The position numbers were made by a program, and so were the translations under genes. A stretch of DNA of 22,495 nt, from the NCBI GenBank assembly GCA_009699665.1, contig WLNS01000005.1:1-22495 (forward strand). The letters run 5' to 3'. Below, in pieces: positions 1 to 8,770 of this stretch. This stretch comes from Actinomycetota bacterium. GTDB lineage: Bacteria > Actinomycetota > Actinomycetes > Actinomycetales > Microbacteriaceae. The stretch's first letter is position 1. The number at the start of each line of letters is the position of its first letter. The notes under the pieces were generated by a model. The model was not told where the DNA came from, did not search any database, and saw only the letters and a list, made by a program, of their open reading frames with translations.

Positions 1-344
1 AGATTCGTGCACCGAGTGGTGAGCTGTTTAGCCTGCACCGACCAATTGTTCTCGGGCGAACGCCCCGAACGCCCCTGGGCCCCTTCGATCGCGTGCTGTT
101 ATTGACCTGGCCGGGCGAGGACCGTGAAGTATCAGCCACCCACGTCATGCTGGAACAGGTCGAAACGCGCGTGGTGATCACGGATCTCGGTTCGGCAAAC
201 GGCACGCGCGTGCGCGTGCCCGGGCAGCAGCCACGCAGGCTGGCGCCCCACGAGACCTTTACGGCCTCCGGCGAGGCAACCGTGGAATTTGGGCACAGCG
301 GTAGAATTATGGTTATTCCCGCTCGATCCGCTCCCTCAGCCTGA
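1..344 (+). CDS. FHA-domain protein, C-terminal fragment (5' end outside the window)
   Basis: The reading frame is open from base 3 to the TGA at 342-344, so this is the 3' end of a gene that starts upstream; an internal ATG at 93 is not a credible start because FHA sequence begins before it. The visible part holds most of a forkhead-associated domain: a V-L-G-R strand near the left edge (the GR that opens the phosphopeptide pocket), a V-S-A-T-H segment standing where S-x-x-H normally lies, and L-G-S-A-N-G-T, the conserved N-G turn. FHA domains bind phospho-threonine peptides. The last ~60 residues closely resemble the end of the FHA protein at 12137-12745 (D-L-x-S-A-N-G-T, then V-P-G and a L-x-P-H-E turn), so the two look like paralogues. 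The PP2C and kinase genes that follow suggest it reads kinase-made marks. The N-terminal architecture cannot be seen. Confidence 0.85.
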   Translation, partial: IRAPSGELFSLHRPIVLGRTPRTPLGPFDRVLLLTWPGEDREVSATHVMLEQVETRVVITDLGSANGTRVRVPGQQPRRLAPHETFTASGEATVEFGHSGRIMVIPARSAPSA

Positions 345-389
345 GGCTCTCGCGGCAGCGGAGTTATTTGCGCAGGGAAGTGATTTGTC

Positions 390-1190
390 GTGACCGCCAT
401 CGGAATCAACACCACGGGTCACACCGTGCGCGATTCCGCAACGGGCGCGGCCGTCACGCTGTCGTGGGCTGCGGCCACCGAGGTGGGTTTGCAACGAAGC
501 GCCAACGAAGACAGCTTCGTCGTCGGTTGCCCCATTTTTGCCGTCGCTGATGGAATGGGCGGTCACTCCGCCGGCGACGTGGCCAGCGGTGCCGTCGTTG
601 CTCGCCTGGCCGAGATGGCAAGCAGTGAGTTCGCTCGTGCCGATGACATTCAGACGGCGCTCGAGCGTGCGGTCGCTGACCTTGACAAGCTCGTTCTGGA
701 TGATCAACGGTCGGCGGGCACCACGGTGACCGGAGCAGTGCTCGTTATCGACGACGGCCGGCTCGAATGGGCCATTTTCAATATTGGTGACTCACGCGTT
801 TACGCGCTCCTCGATGACACTCTCGAGCAGCTGACGCGCGATCATTCGATTGTCCAGCAATTGGTTGATGCGGGAGATATCACGCGCGACGAGGCCGACA
901 TTCACCCGCACGCAAATGTCATCACTCGCGCCGTCGGACTGATGGAGCCCCCTGTTCCCGACATCGTTTCGATTCCCGTCACACCCGGAACCCGAATTTT
1001 GTTGTGTTCGGATGGCCTGACCAAAGAAATCACAGATATCGGCATTGAGCACTTTCTCAGATCGACCGCGACGGCTGAGGATACGGTGACCGATCTCATG
1101 CGAGCTGCGCTGGGTAACAGTGGCCGTGACAACATCACCGTTGTGGTTGTTGATGTGCTGGCTGTGACGGCCCCCAGCCAGACGGACTGA
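390..1190 (+). CDS. PP2C-family Ser/Thr protein phosphatase
   Basis: 266-residue single-domain PPM/PP2C phosphatase, the usual size for bacterial PrpC/Stp-type enzymes; it removes phosphate from Ser/Thr using two Mn/Mg ions. Visible motifs in order: R-S-A-N-E-D (36-41, metal ligand D41), A-D-G-M-G-G-H (52-59, D54 and G55), S-A-G-T-T-V (108-113), G-D-S-R-V-Y (133-138), L-T-R-D-H-S (148-153), C-S-D-G-L-T (206-211, D208) and D-N-I-T-V (247-251, D247). All expected metal ligands are present, so it should be active. No membrane segment or signal peptide, hence cytosolic. The GTG start at 390 is chosen because GGGAAG lies about 9 nt upstream. It stands 45 bp behind the FHA gene and 5 bp ahead of the kinase, a normal arrangement for an antagonistic kinase/phosphatase pair. 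Confidence 0.95.
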   Translation: MTAIGINTTGHTVRDSATGAAVTLSWAAATEVGLQRSANEDSFVVGCPIFAVADGMGGHSAGDVASGAVVARLAEMASSEFARADDIQTALERAVADLDKLVLDDQRSAGTTVTGAVLVIDDGRLEWAIFNIGDSRVYALLDDTLEQLTRDHSIVQQLVDAGDITRDEADIHPHANVITRAVGLMEPPVPDIVSIPVTPGTRILLCSDGLTKEITDIGIEHFLRSTATAEDTVTDLMRAALGNSGRDNITVVVVDVLAVTAPSQTD

Positions 1191-1195
1191 TCGCA

Positions 1196-2161
1196 ATGGC
1201 CCGGCGCATCCCTTCCGAGCCCCCGATTCTCAATGGCTTTTCGTTCGTTCGCGCTCTGGGCTCGGGCGGCTTTGCCGATGTGTTTCTTTACGAGCAAGAC
1301 CTTCCACGCCGTCAGGTTGCCGTCAAAGTTCTGCTGTCGGACACAGTGAATCCACGGGCAACTCAAATGTTTGTGGCCGAGTCTCGACTTATGGCCCATG
1401 TCAGCACGCATCCGGCGATCCTCACCGTGTTCGATGCGGGCGTTGCCGCCGACGGACGTCTCTACCTCGTCATGGAGTACTGTCCTTCCGGCTACGGAGA
1501 TATGTATCGGTCCGAGCGCATTCCCATCCCCGAGGTGTTGAAGACGGGTATTCGTATGGCGTCCGCTCTTGAGACGGCTCATCGGTCCCATGTTCTTCAC
1601 CGTGACGTGAAGCCGGCAAATATTCTCTTCACGGTCTACGGTCATTCCGTGCTCAGCGACTTTGGAATTGCCGCCACCGTGTCAGCCTCGGATCGCGGCG
1701 AGGCAGCCGGATTGAGCGTGCCCTGGTCGGCGCCCGAGATAATTTCTCAAGACACCACGGGAACCGTGTCAACAGATATCTTCTCACTCGGCGCCACGCT
1801 CTTCTCTCTTGTTGCGGGTCGAACTCCTTTTGAGCGAGCGGGAAAGGACAATGCTCCCGGCGTCATAGCCGGACGGATTCTGAAGGGGAAGCCCGACGGC
1901 ATTGATCGCAGCGATGTCCCAGAATCGCTTCAGCTACTTCTGGCCCGCACGCTGGCCCGTGACCCGCTCGCTCGACCCCTATCCGCTCTCGCTTTCGCGC
2001 GCGAGCTTCAGGCCGTCGAGGCAGAGCTGGGCATCGCGCAAACCCAGATTGATGTGCCGATGTATGTTGACCCCGTTGTCTCCGGGGCGGGTGATACGCA
2101 ACTCACGAGCGTCGTTCCCGATCGCCGTCGATCCTGGCGCCGGCGAGGCTCGACGTCATGA
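1196..2161 (+). CDS. Soluble Ser/Thr protein kinase (Hanks type, Pkb2-like)
   Basis: 321-residue eukaryotic-type kinase. The catalytic domain spans about residues 14-270: glycine loop G-S-G-G-F-A-D-V (22-29), ATP lysine K44 (V-A-V-K), E62 of helix C, catalytic H-R-D-V-K-P-A-N (135-142, D137 and N142), D-F-G (155-157) and A-P-E (179-181). All catalytic residues are kept. Unlike PknB-class kinases it has no transmembrane helix and no PASTA or other sensor domain; the ~50-residue tail is short, ends in an Arg-rich stretch and carries T-Q-I-D (283-286), which fits the pThr-x-x-Asp preference of many FHA domains. The stop overlaps the next ATG by four bases (ATGA, 2158-2161), so translation of the giant surface protein is probably coupled to it. 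By position it corresponds to Pkb2 of the Bifidobacterium PFNA cluster (inference from gene order and family). Confidence 0.95.
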   Translation: MARRIPSEPPILNGFSFVRALGSGGFADVFLYEQDLPRRQVAVKVLLSDTVNPRATQMFVAESRLMAHVSTHPAILTVFDAGVAADGRLYLVMEYCPSGYGDMYRSERIPIPEVLKTGIRMASALETAHRSHVLHRDVKPANILFTVYGHSVLSDFGIAATVSASDRGEAAGLSVPWSAPEIISQDTTGTVSTDIFSLGATLFSLVAGRTPFERAGKDNAPGVIAGRILKGKPDGIDRSDVPESLQLLLARTLARDPLARPLSALAFARELQAVEAELGIAQTQIDVPMYVDPVVSGAGDTQLTSVVPDRRRSWRRRGSTS

Positions 2162-5100
2162 CCGACACGGTCACGCCGCGGCGGCGATTTGGCCGCTTCG
2201 TACCCGTGGGAATAGCCATCGTCGCCGTTAGTGCGCTGATTACCGGCATAGCAGTGGCATCCGGGTTTACCGCCGCTCGTGTCGAAACAACCGACGGCGC
2301 CGTATGGATAACCAGCATGGATCGTGAAGCACTGGGGCGGGCAAACACGCGTATTCAGCAGCTGGGAAGCATTGTGGGCACCCAGACAGAGCTCATTGAT
2401 GTCGTTCAATCAACCCAGGCCGTCTATTTGTTGGACGATTCAAAGCACACCATTACGCCCGTCGACGAACGCACGAACACTCTCCTGACTCCCATCGCTC
2501 TTCCCGCGGGAGTCACCGATGTGACGATGACCGACAGGTTCGTGGTCGCGCACGCGAGTGAAACAGGAGACGTCTGGGTGGTTCCCCTGGCCGCCGTCTC
2601 GACTTTTGACGCCCGGTCACCGGCACGCTTGTCTGTGGGTCCCGCCTCGCAGATCGCGGTCGAACCGGGGGGATTGCTCGTGGGAGTGAGCCTCAAGGAC
2701 TCGACCGTGACTGTCGTTGATATCGGCACGGCAGATGCGCCCTCGACGGTAGACCTGCCTCAAAAACTTTCGCTCGACCAGGTCAGTGTGACTCTTGCGG
2801 GCCAGGCGTGGGCGGTATTGGATGCTGCCGCTGGCCACCTGTATCTCCCGGGTCGTGATGTGGATCTTGCGGCTACGACGGGCCCAACGACGCAGGGCAT
2901 TTTGGCCCAGCCCTCGGCAGACGCCACCGACGTGATTGTCGCCTATGCAAATGGTCTCGCTCAGGTGACGATGGGCGGAACGGTCTCATCTCTCATGAGT
3001 CAAGCGAATCTGGGTCGACCGGCACCACCGCGAACTCAAAATTCCTGTATCTACGCCGCCTGGTCGGGCGGGCAGGTGTGGTCACGATGCCCCGGCATGG
3101 CGGCGGCAATCAGTGACGCCGAGGGAATGCTGGGCACGGCTCGGTTGAGTATTCGTGAGCGGGGCGGCGTACTTGCTCTCAATGACGTGCAGACCGGAAC
3201 GGCCTGGACGCTTCAGGATGGTGTTCATCTCATCGACAACTGGGATGAGTTGATTCGAGATCAGACCACTGCGCAAACCGTTGTTGCCGATGATTCGGGA
3301 ACTCAGACGGTCGATCCGCAACCCCAACCCCCCGTCGCGCGTGATGACAGTCTCGGCGCTCGGGCGGGACGCATCACGTATCTGCCGGTCTTGCTCAATG
3401 ACTTTGATCCGAACGGTGACGTTCTCGTCATTACCGACGTCACACCCGTCGCGCCCGCACTGGGCACGGTTGATATTGCGCCGGATCGCACCTCGCTGCG
3501 TCTGGCCCTAGCCCCCACTGCCTCCGGGGTTTTTAGTTTTGGATATTCGATTGACGACGGTCGGGGCGGAGAAGCGAGCGCTCGCGTGACCGTCACCGTT
3601 CGGGCCGAAAGTGAAAACTCGGCCCCCGTGCAGGTTCGCCAGACGCAAGCAGACGTTGCCTCGGGGGGCCAAACAACACTCAGTGTCTTGGGGGACTGGG
3701 TCGATCCCGAAGGCGACCCCATTCATGTGGTTCAGGCAACAACAGGGTCGGGTGTCGTCACGTTCACTCCCGGCGGCAGGCTGTCGTTCATTGACTCGGG
3801 TGCATCGAGCACGCAAGCACGCATCGATCTCGAAGTATCAGACGGACGTGCCAGCGGTTACGGCACCATTTCCATATCGGTCAAGCCCGGTTCTGTCGTC
3901 CCCATCACCGCAGAACCCTACGCCGTGCTCGCTTACACCGATGAACCGATCCGGATTTCACCGTCGGATCACGTGCGCGGCGGATCGAGTGCCGTCAGTT
4001 TGACCGGAGTTCCTGGCGTGCGTGGACTCGATATCGTCGGTCACTTTGATGATTTCGCGTTTTCCGTGACGGCCGCCCGCACCGGAACCTATTACGTCAG
4101 CTACGCCGTCAGCGACGGCCGCACGAACGGTTCAGGTTTGGTCAGGGTCGATGTGGTGAACCGTCCGGCAGTCGGTGCCGCGCCTGTGACAGCACCCCAT
4201 CAGGTCGTGGTGGGTTTGCAGCAAAGTCGAACCATTGATGTGACCGCTACGGATGTCGATCCCGCGGGGGGTGTTCTCGTGGTGACCGGTCTCACGTCGG
4301 GAGCCGTGACACCCGAGGTGCGGGCCGAGGTGGTCGATTACCACATCATTCGAGTCACTCTGTTGAGACCACTTTCGGGGGTGCACGTCATCACCTATCG
4401 TGTCTCGAACGGGTCGAGCTCGGCGGAGGGGCAGGTGGCCGTGGTGGAGGCGCCCGCGCCGACCATGTCACTGCCACCCATTGCGGTGCCCGATGCCGTC
4501 ACCGTGCGGGCAGGCAACGTCGTCAACATTCCGGTACTCGCTAATGACATTCATCCCTCAGGCGGAGTATTGACGCTTGCGCCCATCCTTGACCAGCAGG
4601 TTCCCGAGGGTGCCGGTCTGTTGTTTGCCACGGCCACTCAGCTGCGCTACCTCGCGCCGGAACAGCCGGGAACCTATTCGGCCGCCTATCGTGTCGTGGC
4701 CGACAACGGCGCTTGGGCTACGGGCATCGTTTCGATTACCGTGCGCCCCCGGGATGCCGCGAGCAATCGTGCCCCTCAGCCTGCGGCCATCACGGCTCGC
4801 GTGGTGGCCGGTACCACGGTCCGCATTCCCGTTGAGTTGGCTGGGGTGGATCCGGATGGTGACAACGTGCAGCTTGCCGGACTCGCCTCAAACCCCACTA
4901 AGGGCGCGGTGACGTCTGTCGGTGCCGACTGGATTGAGTATGAGGCGGGACCGTATTCGAGTGAAACGGATAACTTCACATATTCGGTGATTGACGGATT
5001 TGGCGCCGTAGCGGTGGGCAATATTCGAGTGGGTATTACGCCCGAGACGACGGGGAGCAGCTCACCAACAGCATCGCCAGACACCGTTGTCGTGCGTCCG

Positions 5101-7737
5101 GGCCGCACAATCGTGGTCGATCCTCTGGCAAACGATTCGGATCCTGGGCAGCGCCCCTTGACCGTCACTTCTGTTCAACCCACAACACCGAGCGTCACCG
5201 CAACCGTGTCATCGAACCTGGTTACCATCACCGTCCCGGACGCGCCGGGAACCTATGGCATCCTCTATGAAATATCGAATGACCTGGCCGGAACGGCATC
5301 GAGCTTTATTACGATTGATGTTCGCGCCGATGCTCCCCTCAATGCCCCCGTTTTGAGCGACACCCTAGTTCCGTTGAGTGATATTTTGACGCGAAGCGAC
5401 ATCGACGTGGATGCGTTCGCGAACAGTTTCTGGGCAGACGGTGACATTCGTGCGCTGACTCCGCAACTCGTCGCGGGATATCCGGGGGCTGCCCGCGTCG
5501 AGGCCGCTGGCAAGATTCGAGTGACGGTTCAGCAGAAATCGCAGGTCATTCCGTTCAGCGTGAGTCACCCCGATGACCCCAGCATTGTGTCCTACGCATT
5601 CATCTGGGTGCCGGGAACAGATGACGCCCGCCCGCAGGTGAAACGGGATGCCAAACCACTGACTGTGAGCAGTGAGAAGACGATCCGCATCAATATCAAT
5701 GACTACGTGACGGCCGCGGCGGGCAAGCAGGTTCGTCTTACTTCCCCCGACACGGTGCGCGCGACGCACGCTAATGGTGAGTCGCTCGTCATCGACGATA
5801 CGACCCTCACGTTCACCAGCGAGAACCTTTACTTTGGCCCAGCGTCGCTCTCGTTTGAAGTGACGGACGGCACCAGCGGTGATGATCCGGCGGGTCGACG
5901 TGCCGTCATTGTTTTGCCCATCCAGGTGACTCCGCGCGGAAACCAGCCACCCATTCTGCAGGACACCCAGATTGAGCTTGAGCCTGACTCATCGAAGCAA
6001 ATCGATCTTGTCAAGATCACTCGGTATCCCTACGCACGTAACGTTGGTGAGTTGACCTACCGCCTGCGCGGGGCAACCGACGGCATTACGACGAAACTCG
6101 ACGGAACGGTGCTCACAATAACGGCCGCCCCCGGAGCGGCAAAAGGTTCTCGCTTGGCGCTCGAAGTCACACCCTCAGACGCCGAGAATGAGGGCAAACC
6201 GGGAACCGTCGTGATATCTATCGTGGCTTCCACTCGCCCCATCGCCGTGCCGCAGTCTGACCGCGTAACGGTTCGCCGCGGCTCTGCCGTCGAGGTGGAT
6301 GTGCTGGCTAACGACCAGGCGAGCAATCCCTTCCCCGATACGCCGTTGCGCGTGATCGCCGTGCGCGGAACAGACACGGCCGATCTTCCCGCCGGAGTCA
6401 CCGTTGTGCCGTCACCCGACAAATCTCGCCTCAATGTCGTCGTGGCCGAGTCGGCCTCCGCGTCCGATATCACGCTGCAGTATGAGGTGGCCGATGCCAC
6501 CAATGACCCCGACCGTTACGCGTGGGGGGTCATCGCCATTTCGATCCAGGACGTTCCGGATGCACCGACGGTGCCCACTCGAGCGGCCGGATTTGTTAAC
6601 GGTGAGCTCACGCTCACCTGGGGTGCACCCGCCGGTAATAATTCACCCATCACGGAATACCTCGTGACGAGCGACGGCGGCTACACACGCACGTGCGGCT
6701 CGACGGTCTGCACACTCGTGGGCCTGCCTACGGGAACCAAATCCCGATTTTCGGTCGTTGCCGTCAACGGCATCGGACGTTCCCCGGCGAGCCCGTGGAG
6801 CGATCCGCTCGGTGCTGATCTTGCTCCGCCCGCGCCAGCCACCGTTACTGCGGCAGTTGTGCCGTTCTCGGGTGCACGACCGGCCGGCGGCGGCGTGAAC
6901 GTTTCGTGGTCGGCAGTGACTGCGCCCGCCGGCGCCAGTGCGATTACCGAGTATCGGATTGAAATTTTCGAAGAGGGAAACCTTGTTGCTGACCTTCGGG
7001 CGGCGGCCAGCGCAACCTCGCTTCTCACCTATTGGGGACGTGCGGGTGCCGCGTACTTTGCGCGTGTGTCGGCGATCAATGCCGCCGACACGGCCGACTG
7101 GAACTGGCAAACGTCGTCGACGATCACAGCGGCGGGTCCGCCCATTTGGGGCGGCGGACTGAGCGTCGATGCGGGCGGAGCGCACGTGAACTGGGCGTCG
7201 GCAGATCGACAGGGTTCTCCCGAGGCCCCGACGTATTACGTGTGGCGAAGCACGAGTGAACTATCGGCGGCGTGTCCGTCCGATCCGGCCGCTGGCGCCA
7301 CGGGGTCGACGGCCGAAACCTCGTGGACAGACACGACACCCCTCGCAGATGGAACCTACTGGTTTGCCGTCTTTGCCCGCACCCCCTGGGGTTGTGCGGG
7401 AGATGTTACGAGCGTTACCGTCACGACCACGCCCGGCAAGGCCAGCTACGACCAAGCGACCCTGACCGCGCGTGACGCAACAACCACGCGGATCAGCGTG
7501 GTAGGCCCCACCGTTGATCGTGCCGCTTCCATCGTGGCTATCTGGCAGGTGCTGGTGGCTGGTACCTGGCAGGAACTGATACCCGACCCCGCAACGACAA
7601 GCACCTTTACCCTCGACGCGCTGACGACGGGTTTGAGCAATCCCTTTACCGTGGTCATTCGCGGGTGCACCGCTGAGAATGTCTGTGGCGTCGAGGGCGG
7701 ATCGACTGCGATTGACGTACCCACCTTCGGCGGATAA
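2158..7737 (+). CDS. Giant membrane-anchored Ig-like/FN3 repeat surface protein
   Basis: 1859 residues. A short basic N-terminus is followed by one hydrophobic helix (about 14-37), a signal anchor, so the rest should lie outside the cell. Residues ~45-385 form a beta-rich, propeller-like head with short V-x-V-V-D/W repeats and one cysteine pair (C297/C311). About eleven Ig-like or cadherin-like repeats follow (~388-1465), four with the hallmark L-x-N-D turn (N414, N796, N992, N1385). Three or four FN3-like domains (~1467-1859) hold three close cysteine pairs (C1513/C1518, C1706/C1746, C1837/C1843). There is no LPxTG signal, no C-terminal helix and no catalytic motif, so anchoring is only N-terminal. 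The ATG overlaps the kinase stop and has GAGG at 2145-2148. By gene order it matches the FN3 protein of the PFNA cluster, reported to bind host cytokine in Bifidobacterium; adhesion or a filament scaffold is likely here, ligand unknown. Confidence 0.93.
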   Translation: MTDTVTPRRRFGRFVPVGIAIVAVSALITGIAVASGFTAARVETTDGAVWITSMDREALGRANTRIQQLGSIVGTQTELIDVVQSTQAVYLLDDSKHTITPVDERTNTLLTPIALPAGVTDVTMTDRFVVAHASETGDVWVVPLAAVSTFDARSPARLSVGPASQIAVEPGGLLVGVSLKDSTVTVVDIGTADAPSTVDLPQKLSLDQVSVTLAGQAWAVLDAAAGHLYLPGRDVDLAATTGPTTQGILAQPSADATDVIVAYANGLAQVTMGGTVSSLMSQANLGRPAPPRTQNSCIYAAWSGGQVWSRCPGMAAAISDAEGMLGTARLSIRERGGVLALNDVQTGTAWTLQDGVHLIDNWDELIRDQTTAQTVVADDSGTQTVDPQPQPPVARDDSLGARAGRITYLPVLLNDFDPNGDVLVITDVTPVAPALGTVDIAPDRTSLRLALAPTASGVFSFGYSIDDGRGGEASARVTVTVRAESENSAPVQVRQTQADVASGGQTTLSVLGDWVDPEGDPIHVVQATTGSGVVTFTPGGRLSFIDSGASSTQARIDLEVSDGRASGYGTISISVKPGSVVPITAEPYAVLAYTDEPIRISPSDHVRGGSSAVSLTGVPGVRGLDIVGHFDDFAFSVTAARTGTYYVSYAVSDGRTNGSGLVRVDVVNRPAVGAAPVTAPHQVVVGLQQSRTIDVTATDVDPAGGVLVVTGLTSGAVTPEVRAEVVDYHIIRVTLLRPLSGVHVITYRVSNGSSSAEGQVAVVEAPAPTMSLPPIAVPDAVTVRAGNVVNIPVLANDIHPSGGVLTLAPILDQQVPEGAGLLFATATQLRYLAPEQPGTYSAAYRVVADNGAWATGIVSITVRPRDAASNRAPQPAAITARVVAGTTVRIPVELAGVDPDGDNVQLAGLASNPTKGAVTSVGADWIEYEAGPYSSETDNFTYSVIDGFGAVAVGNIRVGITPETTGSSSPTASPDTVVVRPGRTIVVDPLANDSDPGQRPLTVTSVQPTTPSVTATVSSNLVTITVPDAPGTYGILYEISNDLAGTASSFITIDVRADAPLNAPVLSDTLVPLSDILTRSDIDVDAFANSFWADGDIRALTPQLVAGYPGAARVEAAGKIRVTVQQKSQVIPFSVSHPDDPSIVSYAFIWVPGTDDARPQVKRDAKPLTVSSEKTIRININDYVTAAAGKQVRLTSPDTVRATHANGESLVIDDTTLTFTSENLYFGPASLSFEVTDGTSGDDPAGRRAVIVLPIQVTPRGNQPPILQDTQIELEPDSSKQIDLVKITRYPYARNVGELTYRLRGATDGITTKLDGTVLTITAAPGAAKGSRLALEVTPSDAENEGKPGTVVISIVASTRPIAVPQSDRVTVRRGSAVEVDVLANDQASNPFPDTPLRVIAVRGTDTADLPAGVTVVPSPDKSRLNVVVAESASASDITLQYEVADATNDPDRYAWGVIAISIQDVPDAPTVPTRAAGFVNGELTLTWGAPAGNNSPITEYLVTSDGGYTRTCGSTVCTLVGLPTGTKSRFSVVAVNGIGRSPASPWSDPLGADLAPPAPATVTAAVVPFSGARPAGGGVNVSWSAVTAPAGASAITEYRIEIFEEGNLVADLRAAASATSLLTYWGRAGAAYFARVSAINAADTADWNWQTSSTITAAGPPIWGGGLSVDAGGAHVNWASADRQGSPEAPTYYVWRSTSELSAACPSDPAAGATGSTAETSWTDTTPLADGTYWFAVFARTPWGCAGDVTSVTVTTTPGKASYDQATLTARDATTTRISVVGPTVDRAASIVAIWQVLVAGTWQELIPDPATTSTFTLDALTTGLSNPFTVVIRGCTAENVCGVEGGSTAIDVPTFGG
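3319..6560 (+). repeat. Array of about eleven divergent Ig-like repeat units within the giant protein
   Basis: Protein-level repeats of about 85-105 residues. Approximate unit starts are at bases 3319, 3616, 3895, 4160, 4462, 4768, 5065, 5353, 5635, 5971 and 6246. The clearest units share P-x-A-x-x-D at the start, a middle L-x-N-D-x-D-P turn, and an end with Y-x-V-S/D-x-G-x-G followed by alternating V/I-T-V. At DNA level the copies are strongly diverged, so this is an old duplication rather than a recombining satellite. Unit borders are by eye and may be off by several residues; the units near 5353 and 5635 are the least typical. Confidence 0.75.
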
Positions 7738-7765
7738 CCGCCTCGAACAGAAGAGAATATTGAAC

Positions 7766-8743
7766 ATGGCAAAGAATGAAAAAACACTCGTCATCACCGA
7801 GGAACAAGCTGCCGGATTTGCCAGCGTGTTTGGTCGACTCGCCGAAAATGTGGAACAGGTCGTCGTGGGTAAGGCGCGTGTCATCCGACTCGCTTTCGTC
7901 GCCCTGTTTAGTCAAGGGCACCTCTTGATTGAGGACTACCCGGGAACAGGCAAGACATCGCTGGCTCGCGCCATGGCGCAGAGCGTGAAGGGCACGCAGT
8001 CGCGCATCCAGTTCACCCCGGACCTGTTGCCGGGAGACATTACGGGCGTGAGCATCTTCGACCAAAAAAAGGGCTCGTTCACGTTTCACGGCGGTCCGAT
8101 ATTTGCCAACATCGTGTTGGCGGATGAGATCAACCGGGCGAGCCCCAAGACGCAGTCGGCACTCTTGGAAGTTATGGAAGAACGACGGGTCACTGTTGAC
8201 GGGGTGAGTCACGAGGTCGGTGAACCGTTCATGGTGATAGCCACGCAAAACCCAATCGAGCAGGCCGGCACGTACCGTCTTCCCGAAGCTCAACTCGATC
8301 GGTTCATCATGAAGACGTCGCTGGGGTATCCGGATCATGCGGCGACGGTGAGCATTCTGGCCGCCCGCTCGGGTAGGGCGGTGCAAGACGTCGAACCGAT
8401 TGTGACCGCCGATATGGTGACCAAGATGGCTGTTCTCGCCGAGGGCATTCATGTGGCACCGGAGGTTCTTGACTACATCACTCGCCTCACCGAAGCAACG
8501 CGCGTGGCTCCCGAAGTTCGACTCGGCGTGAGTGTGCGTGGTGCGTTGGCCCTCACCCGGGCGGCGCGCGTGGCCGCAATTTCTGAGGGACGCCTCTTCG
8601 TGACGCCGGACGATGTCAAAGACCTCGCCGACGCTGTCTTTGCGCATCGACTCATTCTCGATGCCGAGGCTGAATTTGATGGTGTCACCGCGACGAGTGT
8701 GATGAGCCAGATCCTTATCGATACGCCCCTGCGTCACGAGTAG
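7766..8743 (+). CDS. MoxR-family AAA+ ATPase
   Basis: 325 residues from the ATG at 7766; a longer in-frame reading from GTG 7679 would run 59 bases into the upstream gene and adds no conserved sequence. Walker A is P-G-T-G-K-T (59-64). After it come P-D-L-L-P-G-D-I-T-G (85-94, typical MoxR), F-H-G-G-P (107-111), Walker B L-A-D-E-I-N-R (118-124, D120/E121), sensor-1 A-T-Q-N-P (159-163) and the L-D-R-F finger region (177-180). These are all expected for an active MoxR ATPase. MoxR proteins act as chaperone-like remodellers with VWA- or DUF58-type partners, commonly encoded just downstream, as here. Cytosolic. The start lies 28 bp after the giant gene, with only a weak purine-rich ribosome site near 7750. 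Confidence 0.93.
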   Translation: MAKNEKTLVITEEQAAGFASVFGRLAENVEQVVVGKARVIRLAFVALFSQGHLLIEDYPGTGKTSLARAMAQSVKGTQSRIQFTPDLLPGDITGVSIFDQKKGSFTFHGGPIFANIVLADEINRASPKTQSALLEVMEERRVTVDGVSHEVGEPFMVIATQNPIEQAGTYRLPEAQLDRFIMKTSLGYPDHAATVSILAARSGRAVQDVEPIVTADMVTKMAVLAEGIHVAPEVLDYITRLTEATRVAPEVRLGVSVRGALALTRAARVAAISEGRLFVTPDDVKDLADAVFAHRLILDAEAEFDGVTATSVMSQILIDTPLRHE

Positions 8744-8770
8744 GAACCGGCGAAGCGAACGAAGGGTCTT

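Noticed and set aside
345..389. Promoter between the first FHA gene and the phosphatase
   Set aside because: The gap contains an AT-rich GTTATTTG, but no -35 partner at a usable distance; a shared operon transcript explains it more simply.
902..1645. 247-codon minus-strand frame spanning the phosphatase and kinase
   Set aside because: Both + strand genes have complete catalytic motif sets here; the minus frame has none.
3319..6560. CRISPR-like or satellite repeat
   Set aside because: The repeats exist only at protein level; DNA copies are strongly diverged and there are no uniform spacers.
7690..7737. LPxTG-type sorting signal at the end of the giant protein
   Set aside because: The C-terminus ends V-P-T-F-G-G with no LPxTG motif, hydrophobic helix or basic tail.
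7655..8737. 360-codon open frame on the minus strand
   Set aside because: Antisense to the MoxR gene, with no motif and His/Arg-rich composition; a shadow.
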